From Zygaena filipendulae (Eukaryota > Arthropoda > Insecta > Lepidoptera > Zygaenidae): a stretch of 64,000 nt of DNA. The stretch covers positions 13,918,001-13,982,000 of the forward strand of contig OU015649.1 in assembly GCA_907165275.2 (NCBI GenBank), given 5' to 3'. The position numbers and the translations under genes were made by a program. Positions 42,559 to 53,795 of this stretch are shown here, one piece after another (the first letter of the stretch is position 1; every line of letters starts with the position of its first letter). The notes below the pieces were generated by a model that worked only from the letters and a program-made list of their open reading frames with translations, ran no database searches and was not told the DNA's origin.

Positions 42559-43380
42559 GTCGATTTCTTCACTAACTTCTTAAACACCGGTGGCATGCTT
42601 AAGATGACCTTGCGCAGAGAGCTCCATTTGGCTTCGCTTCTTTTCGGGATTGTAAAATTGGGGCAACCAGAGTATCTCTTTGAGAAACTGAACTGGCGGA
42701 CTACCTCTAACTCACTCGGTCTCAGAGCAGCGAGCCAACCGATGCGAGTTCAGCTGCATCACTCCGCTGCTTTCCGGGGGAGTTTTAAGTATATGGCCAC
42801 CAAGTGCTGGAATAATCTGCCACCACCTATTCGAAACACCGGGTCTATTGGCATTTTTAAATTAAAGTACAAAACGTATCTTTTATCGTACCAAAATTCT
42901 ATTCCAGCTGGTGGCCGGATTCTTCCAGCATATTACAATAATTATTAGGTCGTAGGTAGGGATATTATTTTGGCGTATTTTATTATATTTTGAAGTTAAT
43001 CTATTTGAGTTTAAATTTATGTATGTGTTTAGGTATCGGCATTGACATTATATATTCATTCACCATATTATATGTATATAAATATATGTATATTTAAATA
43101 TCACAAGTATGATAAGTATTTTTATAAAGTTTAAAACAACAAAGTCATTTTGATGGTTCCGATAATTTCGCAGGCGGAACGCTGGGGCTCCACTGAAAAC
43201 CAGCGCTGTGGCTATAACTACGGTCGCAGCACATGCTGAGTGGAGTCCCTTTTAGCAAGGCACTGCACCATATTATATTATTGTTATTATTATTTTTTTT
43301 AAAGTGTAAAGTGTTTGTTGCGTGGTGTGTTTGCTCTTGCTAAATAAAGTTTATCTTATCTTATCTTATCTTATCTTATT
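42559..43380 (+). pseudogene. CR1/Jockey-type LINE 3' end (RT C-terminus, 3' UTR, tail)
   Basis: The frame open from 42559 ends at the TAG in 42946-42948. It encodes LRRELHLASLLFGIVKLGQP, ...SLGLRAASQPMRVQLHHSAA, then FRGSFKYMATKCWNNLPPPI, RNTGSIGIFKLKYKTYLL. The pattern (RRxxHLxxLxF...SFxxxAxxxWNxLPxxIRxxxSxxxFKxxLKxYL) is the classic C-terminus of CR1/L2/Jockey-group reverse-transcriptase ORFs, beyond the catalytic core. A 3' UTR of about 400 bp follows, with AGGCGGAACGCTGGGGCTCC, AAATAAAGTTTATC and a (TTATC)n tail at 43351-43379. About 130 codons are intact with no stop, so it is a fairly young 5'-truncated insertion. The exact clade needs a search. Confidence 0.9.
43351..43379 (+). repeat. 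(TTATC)n tail repeat of the LINE
   Basis: About six TTATC units directly follow TAAATAAAG. Short tandem units at the 3' end are typical of CR1-like LINEs. Confidence 0.9.
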
Positions 43381-44476
43381 TCGCTTTGACGCTCATTTTT
43401 AACATAATTGCTTTTTCGATGTGTTACATGTAATAAAGTATAATTTAATGTTATAAACGCTAAATTAACTTCGTTAAATGAAATATCAATTCTGGACGTA
43501 TAAATTTTAATTTATACGTCGCGCTTCAATGTTTTATGAGGAATATATAAAAGTTTGCCTCTTTACGATCAAACATTTCTCTCCGCTTGATTGATACAAG
43601 CACATTTAGGTTATTCCTTCAAAAAATGTAATACAAATACGTTGAAGAACACGAAGTATGAATATTAAAATATATGCGTATACAATATACATACATAAAC
43701 TTAACATTTGTCTCTTAGAAGGGTAGGTAGACTATGGACAATCCAATTGCTAAGATCTTTACACAACTATGCAGCGCACGCGTGCAGTAGGTAAACTACG
43801 TTAGCGCGATTCAGGATTTCCATCTAGCTAGTATTCGTCGTTTCGTTATAGTTCGTGACTTGTGGCGTAGAGGTCGCCACAGCAAGCTTCTTTCACATTC
43901 GTATTATATTACTTCGCATTGAACTATCTCAGAGAAAATAATATACCTAGTACCTTCCTACATAATAGGCATTAATTTTGGCCGTCGATTCCCGTTGCTC
44001 TTGACGTTTGTCTTCATGAGGACCTCAACTAATCGGTGCAAATCCTCATCGGATCACCTCTTCTGACACATCCCCTTACATTTTCTCTATACTTATCAGC
44101 ATACTTACCAAGTCAGTTTAGTTATATTTACCAGCTTTTCCAATTACTGACGGAACCATCACTATAGAGATGAAATGTTAAATAAATACAATACAATAAT
44201 TTGAAATTTGAGTATAATAATATTCCATGCTAAAATAATTAATAACAATAATTTCATTATTCATTTATTCATTTTCATCTCGTAGCCATAACAGAATAAT
44301 GATTCTGAATGGAAAAATAACAAAATCAAGCCGGAAAATTACATCAAAATAAAACTGTAAATAAAAGTACCTACTACCTACCTATGTCTGTATGTTGGGG
44401 ACATAAATATAAATGCTATTATTAATATTTATGTAGACGTATAAATATTATTATTGCTATTACATATAGACGTATA
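43381..44476. other. Unique AT-rich DNA
   Basis: No gene or repeat is recognised. Confidence 0.45.
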
Positions 44477-44640
44477 AATAGAATAGAATAGAATAGAATA
44501 GAATACACTTTATTGTACACCAAAATAATTTTACAGTTAAATATTGAGTTATAATAAGTTAAGTAATAATAATGCTTAAAAATACCACTATTTGTTTTTT
44601 TAAAGTCTCTTGCATGAAAGTTTTCGGCGACTAAGCCTTA
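44477..44640 (-). mobile_element. LINE-like 3' tail, minus strand
   Basis: On the minus strand GGTGTACAATAAAGTGTATT runs into (CTATT)n (plus strand 44477-44503). A polyadenylation signal next to a pentanucleotide repeat is the signature of a LINE 3' end. The body further right has no recognisable protein remnant, so the class and right boundary are unknown. Confidence 0.6.
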
Positions 44641-45061
44641 ATTACATTTTAAAAGCCGGTTATTTAAACTCCGTTTATGAACTCTGTTTAAATTCAACCC
44701 TTGTTCACTATGAATCCAAAACGCCCAGACGCAATACATTCAGAGCGCTATGTAAACTTGTTGAGGGGCCTTGTTTTCAGCAAACTGAAGTTCTCGGCGG
44801 AACGCTAATTAGAGGCTGTCTTTGGGTGCTTTGGGCAGATGACGAAGTTACACTGGCAACCCCACGGGGCGTGGAGCCAGCTCCGCCCCGTTCTTTATGT
44901 GGGACATGGAAGTATTAAAAGTTGGTAAGAATGTACGACACAGCTTGAAGTGTTTCTTTATCGATATTCGACACCATCGTTGGCACAGTTCTTAGTAAAA
45001 GTAACAGGAACAACGGCGCCAGATTTTGGGTTTGATCCCTATGTCAGTTCAAACAATTATG
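44641..45061. other. DNA of unknown nature, GC-richer near 44.8-44.9 kb
   Basis: A 102-codon plus-strand frame (44610-44918) overlaps the presumed 3' UTR of the minus-strand LINE tail and has no known motif, so it is not accepted as a gene. Confidence 0.35.
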
Positions 45062-45218
45062 TGGCGTTAATTTCGAAATTCCCGCGGGAATTTCGTAATA
45101 AAAAAGTACCCTATGTCCATTTCTGTACCCTTGACAGCGTGAGTGTAAAATTGCATGATGATCGATTGTGTAGTTAAAGCGTTAAAACGTAACAAACAAA
45201 CAAACTCATAATATTCAT
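45062..45218 (-). mobile_element. Helitron-like element, subtype A, no 3' terminus
   Basis: GGCGTTAATTTCGAAATTCC, CCCGCGGGAATTTCGTAATA and AAAACGTAACAAACAAACAA are the reversed HLE landmarks. The CTAG end and hairpin are missing. Confidence 0.75.
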
Positions 45219-45380
45219 ATGAAAAATATCATGACTTGTCGTCGACGAAAGCGACAGCTCTGCGTCTTGTCGCCGCGACTTCACCGCGAAGGAACGAGCG
45301 TGCTCTGACTCTAGCTTGTCGTTGCGACTCTGCGATTCTGACGCCAAGTGTGCGGAGCTTTGAACAAAATATATGAAAAT

Positions 45381-45691
45381 GGGCTTATCAACCAAATTTT
45401 AGTTTTAATTTCGTCTTGTAGATTTATAAATTGGATAGGTAAGTATTTTTTAATTTTTACCCTAGGTAATGAAAAAATAACGGAGATACATTAAGTCGAA
45501 ATGGCGCGTGACGTCACGCCGTGCTACAGTTTATAGCACGTTATGACGCCAGGGCCCAACTTTATTGCGTTTTATCTTAGTATTTTTTCAATAATTTGAA
45601 AAAGGCATAAAATACGACGTGTCTATTATTTTTTTATTATCTAACTGACGGACTAAATAGCATTTTGATTTTCATACCCTGGAAACTACCC
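45381..45691 (+). mobile_element. MITE family A, diverged full-length copy
   Basis: It follows the 10107-10429 copy throughout: GGGCTTATCAACCAAATTTT at the left, then TTTCGTCTTGTAG, AAATAACGGAGATACATTAA, GTGACGTCAC, and TCTAACTGACGGACTAAATA near the right end. Of the two CRE palindromes the first is intact (45509-45516). The second has decayed to TGACGCCA. It is the most diverged near-complete copy. Confidence 0.82.
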
Positions 45692-46148
45692 TATTGTAGA
45701 CCACAGCCTGTCGTAGCGTGTAGTCGTCTAGCTGTCGCTGTCGCGTGTCGTATAGTGTACACTGGCTCTAATGCTTCGATTCGCTTTTTAGTTCACTCAT
45801 CGAGGGGTCTTTACAAAACCGGTTGCGAATAGGATAAAACAGGTCGCTTTACAACGCAAAATAAGCGCGTTAATTTACTAGCCGGCCAGCGGCTGGTTAT
45901 GATTCGAATATTGCGGGAAGGGTTCCTTGACAGGGTACCGTAGGCCCATTAGCAGGCCAAAGTATAGGTTGCAATAGAAAACGGTGACTTGCGCTCTCTG
46001 ACTTACTATCCATCACGGCGAAATTGCTTGAGGGGATAGTTTTGTCACGTTAAGTATCGCTGAGTATCGTGGATAAATTGAGTTATTTTTTTACTTATAA
46101 AAAATTCTTACTATTAGTAGGTATACTTTGTTAATACTTGTATAGGTA
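45692..46148. other. Unique DNA, nothing recognised
   Basis: No gene or repeat is recognised. Confidence 0.4.
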
Positions 46149-46446
46149 TCCCTAATAACATGATAATAGCGAAAGTAACTCTGTCTGTTTGTCTGTTTCG
46201 CTTTCACGCTTCACGAAATTTTGCATACACGTTATCAGAGGTACAGAAAAGGATAAGGGTAGGTACTTTTTATCCCGGAATTCCCGCGGGAACTCTGAAA
46301 CTAACGTGAGTGAAACAGCATACAATTTTGTATACTACACGTTGTCAGGGGTACAGGAAGAATATAAGTTAGCGTACCTACTCTTATCCAGAAATTCCCG
46401 CGCGACCTCCGAAACTAAGGTAGGTGAAACCGCGGGGACCAGCTAT
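46149..46446 (+). mobile_element. Tandemly duplicated Helitron-like element
   Basis: The first unit (TCCCTAATAACATGATAATA ... AACGTGAGTGAAACAGCATA) is followed from about 46323 by a second 3' half starting TTTTGTATACTACACGTTGT. That half ends GTGAAACCGCGGGGACCAGC with TAT in place of TAG. Both halves carry the TTGTCAGGGGTACA/ATCAGAGGTACA block. Confidence 0.8.
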
Positions 46447-47110
46447 TTCTATATATTTTCGGATTACAATTTGAACAAAGGACCCCAGGACGGAAGACAA
46501 ACGCGTGAGCAATATGAACATGTATCTATTTTTTAAATAAATTCTTGCAACAATTCTAAAATGTAAGCAAAATATAATATTGACAAACAGCAAGCAATAC
46601 TCTGCGTACACATTCGTGCACGAAACAAGGTTACTCCGTACAAAGATCATAAAAAGGTATACTCGTTCAATTCCAAGTGCATTCCAACAACAAGAAAGAG
46701 ATTGCATCTATTTCGAATTTTTATTTAAAAACGCGCTTGGCAAACTACAGCCGGCACGAATAAAAGTTCGGAATTGGCACGCGTTGCTTAATGGAAACCG
46801 AATATACAATTCCCTAAGCCAGCGGCTGGTTGGAACTTGAATGCTAAATCAGATCGATCTGATTGCTTAATTCAAAACAGTATTCCAAATAACTGACTCT
46901 GTTGAAATAATTATTATCAAATATCAATCGTATTTCATAAAGAGTAACTATACATATTATTAGACGAAAGTTGTTTTGTGGCGTCGCTACTCTAAACATT
47001 GACAAAAGAAAAAATTGATTTTCTGGATAAAATTTCAATTGAATCATCTTTCATTTGTATCTAATATAAATATCATGATTCAATGTTGAATTTCAAGGAA
47101 ACGATTGAAT
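46447..47110. other. Unique DNA, nothing recognised
   Basis: Short open frames on both strands (46384-46707 minus, 46580-46840 plus) overlap each other and have no known motif. Confidence 0.4.
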
Positions 47111-47306
47111 AGACTAAATTAATATTTTAAGAGATAGTTTGTGTGTTTGTGACGTTGTAAGGGTAATCTCTAGATCTACTGAATCTATTTTGAAAATTCT
47201 TGTACCAATAGAATTCAACAGTGTTTCTGAGTGTTATAGGGTACTTCTTATTCCGGAATTCCGGCGGGAACTCCGAAATTACTCCGAAACACGGAGGAAC
47301 AGTTAG
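47111..47306 (+). mobile_element. Helitron-like element, subtype E
   Basis: GTGACGTTGTAAGGGTAATC, TCTAGATCTACTGAATCTAT and TTTCTGAGTGTTATAGGGTA are the forward versions of the landmarks at 6201-6606. The 3' end is decayed to AGGAACAGTTAG. Confidence 0.82.
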
Positions 47307-48640
47307 TTTTCCATAAAGTGTCGCAGTAAGTAGTTACGCAGTATTTACAGATTGGATTTCAAACCATTACAGTTTATAAGACTAATCATTCGTGTCAGTT
47401 GTCAAGTGAAACTAAACAACGACGCTTTGATAAGCCTTTAATTATTATTAACTGTAAAGACTCGTAAGGGCGTCACATCGCAAGAAAGAATAATAAGAAA
47501 GAGTAATAAAGTAAAGCACATTTATTTTGCAAAGAATTAAAAACCAAAAATTCAAGACCAAATCATAATAATATTTCAAAATGGGACCCAGCTCTGCATA
47601 TTGCTCATCACGAGCCAAGAAGCTGCATTCATTGATAGTCACTTGTTTAGATTTAAACACCTAAAACCAACATTTCGATCTCTAATATAAATTAACTGGC
47701 CAGCAGAGGTTCTCCAAAGTTTCAATGGAGAGTTCTATCAATGAAACGGGCAAGATTACGCAAATCGTCCGTCTATCTCTCTTAATTTGAGAATGATTAA
47801 AAGTAAAACAAATCTAAATTTGAAAAATATCAACAAAGAGACGTAGTAGTCGATTCGTCACAATAAAAAAAGTTACCGGATCAACAACGGTGCGCGCGTG
47901 TTACCTATCCACCCTCAGAAGCGCTTCGTTCCCAGGAGATGGACACGTTAGAGATCTGCATGCAGGTAATTTGACCCTTTACCCTTGAGGAGGAAATTTG
48001 AAATATTTTCTTAGGTACTGACTACTGATACGTTTTAACAGGACTTTATGTCAGTTCCACTGTCATTATGTACCTACTATTATGTCTATGACAGTGATAT
48101 TTTGATATCTATTTTGTTTAAGAGTCAAGACAAAATATTCATTAAAAAAAGATTTGTTAATTCTATCAACAGCATACCTGTATTTAAGTTTGAGGTTATT
48201 ATTTTTGTTGCGTCAACATATTTGCGGCATGGTACCTTATTCCCAGCTAATATTATATTAACAATGTTATAAGGATGGGTACAAAAAGTTACTTTGAACA
48301 GTAGTTGTATAGAGCAAAATAGCAATTTACTCAAGAGAACTCTAGACCAGCGAGACTGCTCACGCTTAGCCATTGTTTTTTGCTACAAAACATCATGAGG
48401 AAACGTTCCCAAGAGTGATTCCAGAAATCTCCGTGAAGAATGTAATAGAGTAGCGGGAGGACGGATGAAAAATGAAGGCGGGAGACGGAACAATCTAGAC
48501 GGAACGAATTTGAACGCTCGCCGTATATCTACAATAGAAGAGTTAGTATTTTTAACGGTACAGTCAGAAATTTTAATACACTATTACAGTATAACTAGAA
48601 AACATTCCATGTTATTAAAGTGGCGGCAAATAAAGCAGAA
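47307..48640. other. Unique DNA, nothing recognised
   Basis: No gene or repeat is recognised. Short frames lack motifs. Confidence 0.45.
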
Positions 48641-48882
48641 ATGGACGCCGATAAGAAATAACATGTTAACCTACATTTAGTAATTGATACAGAACGCTTT
48701 ATTGAGAGTTATAGAACGTTTTTTTAAATTATATGTTTACCTTATTACCTACATTGTTTAAATACCAACAAAATGTTGAACATAAAAGACTGTTGATACA
48801 AAATGGCGCTATAATTTTAAAACACGATTTACTCACAATTTCTCCAGTGTGGGTTAACATACTATTGCTTATCTATATCCAA
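48641..48882. mobile_element. MITE family B, copy 3
   Basis: The left end TGGACGCCGATAAGAAATAA and the right end ACTATTGCTTATCTATATCC then AA are inverted repeats. TTATTGAGAGTTATAGAACG, AAAACACGATTTACTC and TTTCTCCAGTGTGGGTTAAC match copies 1 and 2. It has the same orientation as copy 1. Confidence 0.88.
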
Positions 48883-49568
48883 ATACATAAAGCACCTTGG
48901 CAAGCATAAGTCCCGAGACTGTATTCTTATTTTACATACACCTATGTATACACATTGACATGCACAACGGTGATATCGCAAAGCACAGAATAATATAGAA
49001 CCTTCTTTTTTCGAAGACGATTAAAAAGATAACTCAAAGTAAGATAATCTGCAACTTCATATCGTTCCTTATGTCATGTTAAGTTCTTCATTTTCCGCGT
49101 TCTTAGCAAAATAAATGACGCTTTTGTTTCTTGAGATAAGAAAAAAAAAACATTTAGCGATATTTCCACAGCGATGAGGGGCACATGACATGTTCGTAAC
49201 TTGGGACGATGTCGATGACATCAGTGGGGGAGACTAATCGGCGATGACAACCGTTCCTGTAGTGGCATTCCACAGACGCCCCCCTTGACTTGTGTTTTGT
49301 GCCTGTCCGATTCAGACGCAAGGATACAAGGAAAACAAAGTTGGTGGACAGATTTATGCGGTGGACTATTGGGGCGTGTGATTGGAAGGGTTGTTAAACA
49401 GTAACTAAGTCTCTTTAGTTATTAGGACACAAGAAAATCTGTCTAAAATCCATTATTAAGTATTTTTTTTTATATTGAGCTATATTTAAAGAGTTGAAAA
49501 ATATCCTGAAACTGAAATATCTTTATGCAAAAATCACGTCAATCTATTGCAACGTGAGAGCCGTACCT
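48883..49568. other. Unique DNA, nothing recognised
   Basis: A short A-run lies at 49140-49150. No gene is recognised. Confidence 0.4.
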
Positions 49569-49653
49569 AAGCTATTTTCCGCGGTTTCATACGCGGAAAC
49601 GGAGCTCCTTCGAGAACTCTAAGATGCTCCCTTTGTCACTCAGGGATACTGTA
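49569..49653 (-). mobile_element. Helitron-like 3' fragment
   Basis: AAGCTATTTTCCGCGGTTTC then ATACGCGGAAACGGAGCTCC is a reversed HLE 3' end, cut off where the next HLE starts at 49656. Confidence 0.6.
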
Positions 49654-49655
49654 TA

Positions 49656-49935
49656 TCCTACTAATATTATTATTATAGATGTGAAAGTGTGGATGTTTGG
49701 ATGTTGGTTACTCAATCACGCAAAAACGGCTGAACGGATTTGGATGAAATTTGCCATGCACGTTGTCAGGTAACTTAAAAATTTACCTCCAACCCAAAAA
49801 CTACTGAACGGATTTACATGCGGTTTTCACCAATAGATAGGGTGATTCTAGAGGAAGGTTTATAGGTATAGTTTATTCTAGAATTCTCGCGGAAACTCCG
49901 AAACTACCGCAGGTAAAACAGCGAGGGACAGCTAG
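49656..49935 (+). mobile_element. Chimeric Helitron-like element (subtype A head, subtype D tail)
   Basis: The first part, TCCTACTAATATTATTATTA through GATGAAATTTGCCATGCACG, is subtype A. At about 49770 (GTTGTCAGG/TAACTT) it changes to subtype D landmarks (ACATGCGGTTTTCACCAATA, TTCTAGAGGAAGGTTTATAG). It ends GCGAGGGACAGCTAG at 49935. One 5' terminus and one 3' terminus are present, so the whole may have moved as one element. Confidence 0.78.
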
Positions 49936-51993
49936 TTAGTAATAACTAGAAGTATAGAAGTTGAAAAGTTCTTGTGTTTATTTCGAGTTTACAATTTTAC
50001 TCGAAGCCCGAAAATAAGGAAGCTAGGAAATTAATGGCTTCGATTGAGGGAAAATCGATTTTCATGTGAATGAGCCAGACATTTTACATGATACTTAGTG
50101 CTCCAACTGAAATATTGGCACTAAATATGAAAGCTTTAGGTATGTGAAACCAACGGGAACAAGCAAGTAGCAGTAGGCATGTCTTCCACTGCTATAATAA
50201 TTATCGCTTAATGTCTTGCACAGGCCGCAACCGGAACTAATCGGATTATACCGGTTTGAGCCGAAATAAGCGCTAGGGTGACCACGACTTTGGGTCTATT
50301 CAGAACCTGTGACTGAGCGATACGAGAAATGCGTAGTTATTTATTGGATTAAGAAATATATGATATGGTGGATTTTTAAGTCAAAATAATTGAGTTACAC
50401 TATCGTAATTAAAAACTAGTTTTTACAGGGAACAAAATATGAAAGAAAAGCATTTGTTTATTTTGATTAATTAATTTTAGATTAAATAAGTCGTTACAAT
50501 TATTAGCAGCGCAAGCAAGAGTTTCACGGCATAATGCTGAATGACAGCCATTTTGGTACCAGATATTCTTTGTTAGTTTAAGACACACGTTTGTATCTAT
50601 TTTATTTATTTCTTGGTATCAAATAAACTTTTTGTTATTCCATTCTATTCTATGTTGTTTGGTTAGTAAGATTTAAGCATGGTCACCCTCGCTCAGGTGT
50701 AGCAGAATGTAAATCCGTCATAAATATGATTTGACACGTGCAAACAGCACTGCTGTAGAATTTAGGGGCTGTAATTTATTTTTTATTTTTAATTAAACAA
50801 AATGTCTACGTACCCACCTATTAAAGATTCCAGTTACAATTACAAAATACATTTTATTATATATGTTGGACGTTAAACAAAAATAAAATTGTTGCAATGG
50901 ACAAGTTACTCGGCACAAATTTTATGATTAGAAAAGTATTGAGAAAGATATGTAACGAAAGTAATTAAAACTTAATACACAAGTTATACTTATTCTATAC
51001 GAATTTAAGTTATTGTTCTTATTTTGAATTCAAACATTCATTGATTTTACAAAAAAAAAATCACTTTCTCTTGTTGTTAGACCTTATTATAATATATATG
51101 CAACTATACAAAACCAAAACATATTAGGTTTTTGCACAGTAACCTATTCAGAAAACTTTGTAGACTTCGTACACAAAACTAGTAGCGAAGTTAATCAAAT
51201 ATATTATTCATCTAGCCTAAATGAAAAACTTATATTTACGCTGGAGTTTATGGATTAAGTTATGAGCACTTACCTTTAAGGTAACTGTGATGTTTCAGTT
51301 ACAGAAAATTTCCTAAATATACCTATAATCCTAACATCAATAGAACGCTGTTTGATTCGGTGTCTATAGGTATACTTGTATATACCTATACTAAGGAAAG
51401 TTAACTGGATAGATTTTTGGCAGATAAGTAAAGGATAGTACTGAAATCTATAGAACCTCTAGGTCCGTAGTAAGCACATGTCTGTTTAGGCACAAATTTT
51501 CTTTTTTTTATTATTTCCTAAATTTTTTTTATTATGTTATTGGAATAAATTTTCAATGTATCAAAACTTTTTTTAATCACTCCATGACTAGATAAAGTAC
51601 ACGGATCAATTGCCGTTTCTACAAAAAAAGTATAAACGGTTAGGTACTATAATTTTTATTGGAAGATATAAGAAAAGTAAAACTTTCTCAACTTTACAAC
51701 TCTCATTACCTACATTGACCGTGTCTTCTGCAATCAGTGATTCAGAAAATATGGGATCAAATCCCACAGGGTCGGGGCTGCCAGTTTACTGCCATCCATG
51801 GTCCGTTTGGTTTCCAATACGACATGTGAATTTTTAAAATGGTGTAACAAATGTTGGGACAAAACGGATATTTAGGTGCGTATTTTTTGTCGAGCTCACA
51901 AACATGGTCATTTTGACCTCTCTTTACGTGATGTACGCGTTAAGGGTTGCCATCAAGAAGGTCGCTTCAAACTACGAGTAATTTTCATATATA
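49936..51993. other. Unique AT-rich DNA
   Basis: TATCAAATAAACTTTTTGTT followed by two ATTCT units near 50618-50652 resembles a small LINE tail on the plus strand. Nothing else is recognised. Confidence 0.45.
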
Positions 51994-52180
51994 ACTTACT
52001 GTTCCCCGTGGTTTCACCCGCATTAATTTCAGTTCCCGCGGGAATTTCGGGACAAAAAGTACCCTATGGCCTTTTCTGTACCCTTGGTAACGTGCATGCA
52101 AAATTTCATGATGATAAGATGAGTAGTAAAGGCTACACGTTAGAACACACAACGAGGTTACTTTCGCTTTACATTACACA
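51994..52180 (-). mobile_element. Helitron-like element, subtype A
   Basis: CTTACTGTTCCCCGTGGTTT (mutated CTAG) at the left, GGACAAAAAGTACCCTATGG in the middle, and GGTTACTTTCGCTTTACATT near the 5' end at the right. Confidence 0.78.
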
Positions 52181-53469
52181 ATGTTTATATAAAAAGCTTA
52201 AAAGAACTGTACAAATGCTAATTTGGTGTATACCAGCTGGATAAAGGTTTTTTTTTTACTACACTAAACATCAGTCAGTTGATAGTAAATTGTCAAATTC
52301 AATTCTGTTGTAACAGTAGGTACTTTGGCAGTACAGTGTTCACAGTAAACTCGTCGTCAATTTTATATCCATTTAGGACGAGTCGTTTACATCTTCATTG
52401 TACGTTTTCGTTAACAACTCCCACAGTTTTTATATCTCTTTAATCCGAGACCTATTTAGCTAATGCACAAACTTCTACGTAGTCTCCGTAATTTGTATCG
52501 GATTGGATAACGAAGTCAAAACAGCTTGTCGGACTGAGGGAGGGATCTGTTTAAAATTTGAATCCGCTTTGACATTGGGGACAGAAAGGATGTTAAGGAT
52601 TATTGTCCGGAGAATAAAACAGCTCTCTGTTGAATCGAAAAATATGTCGACAACTCGTTTATATTTGATAATTCAATTAACGAATTTCGAATGTTCACCG
52701 AGCCGTGAGAATAACTCGCCCAGCGGAATGTGTTCAAACAATACCCCTCGGCTTTCCGCGACCTAAATATAAAGGCAACGCTCTATTCAGAACAAAGTTC
52801 GAACGAAAAGAAACGATGGGTTCGACTATTCGTTTCCATTATTCCAAAAATAATCAGTTGGAAAATACCTGATAGGATTTTGTCACATAAAAAGATTGTC
52901 TAGTAATAAGCCGTCTTTTTATTTGTCAGATTTCTAGTGTTTCTATTGGGACAATAAAGTATATATTTGAATTTGAATTTATATTATGTTAAGGTCGATG
53001 TGATAATGAGCTGAAAGTTATTAATTTTTCACACTAACTTTGCTATTTTACTGGCCGACTAAAAGACCCCAAACATACTTGGTTAGGTTAGGTTATACTC
53101 CTGATCACGACAAAGACAAATGGTTCACAGAGAATAGGAGCGCTGCTTGGTAAGCTACGTCGACTTTGTTATAAAATAAAAGTCGGTCCAGCAACAAAAC
53201 CTCACATAGCATGTCAGGGTGCTCTGCATCTTATTTACAGAATCAACCAGTATCACAGCAAAGTTAAGGTGAAAAATAGATTACTTTCACCGCATTTATC
53301 ACATTGACATTCTGTTTTATTTTATTTATGAAACCAACAGATTAAAAATACACTTAAAATCGATAACCATATCCAAAATGGTACCACATATTTATTTTTT
53401 AACTCTTCACTTATTTGAGATACTTTAAATCGAAACCAGTCGTACTTATCGAGAATCATGAATAATCAT
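52181..53469. other. Unique DNA with a LINE-like tail
   Basis: GGGACAATAAAGTATATATT then TGAATTTGAATTT at about 52948-52980 is a signal plus short tandem repeat typical of a LINE 3' end on the plus strand. No coding remnant was recognised upstream. GGTTAGGTTAGGTTA lies at 53081-53095. Confidence 0.4.
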
Positions 53470-53795
53470 TTTTTTTTTATGTCATAGGCGGCAAACGGGC
53501 AAGTGGTACACCTGATGGTAAATGATTACCGCCGCCCATGGACATCTGCAACACCAGAAGGCATGCAGGTGGGTTGCCGACCTGGAATGGGGATGGGAAC
53601 TGGCTTTCAAGTGGGGCTGCCGGAACACACCGTTAGGTGCTTGGCGACTGATTTGCATCTTGAAGGTGGTAGCTAGCCAGCCGGGCACTAGGGAGCGCCC
53701 TACCAACATGCTATGGTTTCCTCTTTGTTAGGGTTTGAACCTACGCCTTGCGGCGTTTGATCCGAACGCACCAAACACTGAGCTGTCATCGCTGT
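53470..53795 (-). mobile_element. tRNA-derived SINE, essentially full length
   Basis: On the minus strand the head has an A-box-like GACAGCTCAGTGTTTGG (plus 53771-53787) and a B-box GGTTCAAACCC (plus 53731-53741). The body includes CATGGGCGGCGGTAATCATT and TACCATCAGGTGTACCACTT, a sequence widespread in lepidopteran genomes. An A-tail of about 10 (plus 53469-53478) lies near the left end. AATCAT occurs on both sides (53464-53469 and 53796-53801) as a possible short target duplication. It would be copied by Pol III and mobilised by a LINE. No protein is encoded; open frames here are incidental. Confidence 0.88.

Noticed and set aside
44610..44918. 102-codon plus-strand frame
   Set aside because: It overlaps the presumed 3' UTR of a minus-strand LINE-like tail and has no domain.
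46189..46536. 115-codon plus-strand frame with repeated phrases
   Set aside because: The repeated phrases are translations of the tandem Helitron-like units, not a repeat protein.
53482..53731. Open frames on both strands
   Set aside because: Both lie inside a tRNA-derived SINE, which does not code for protein.
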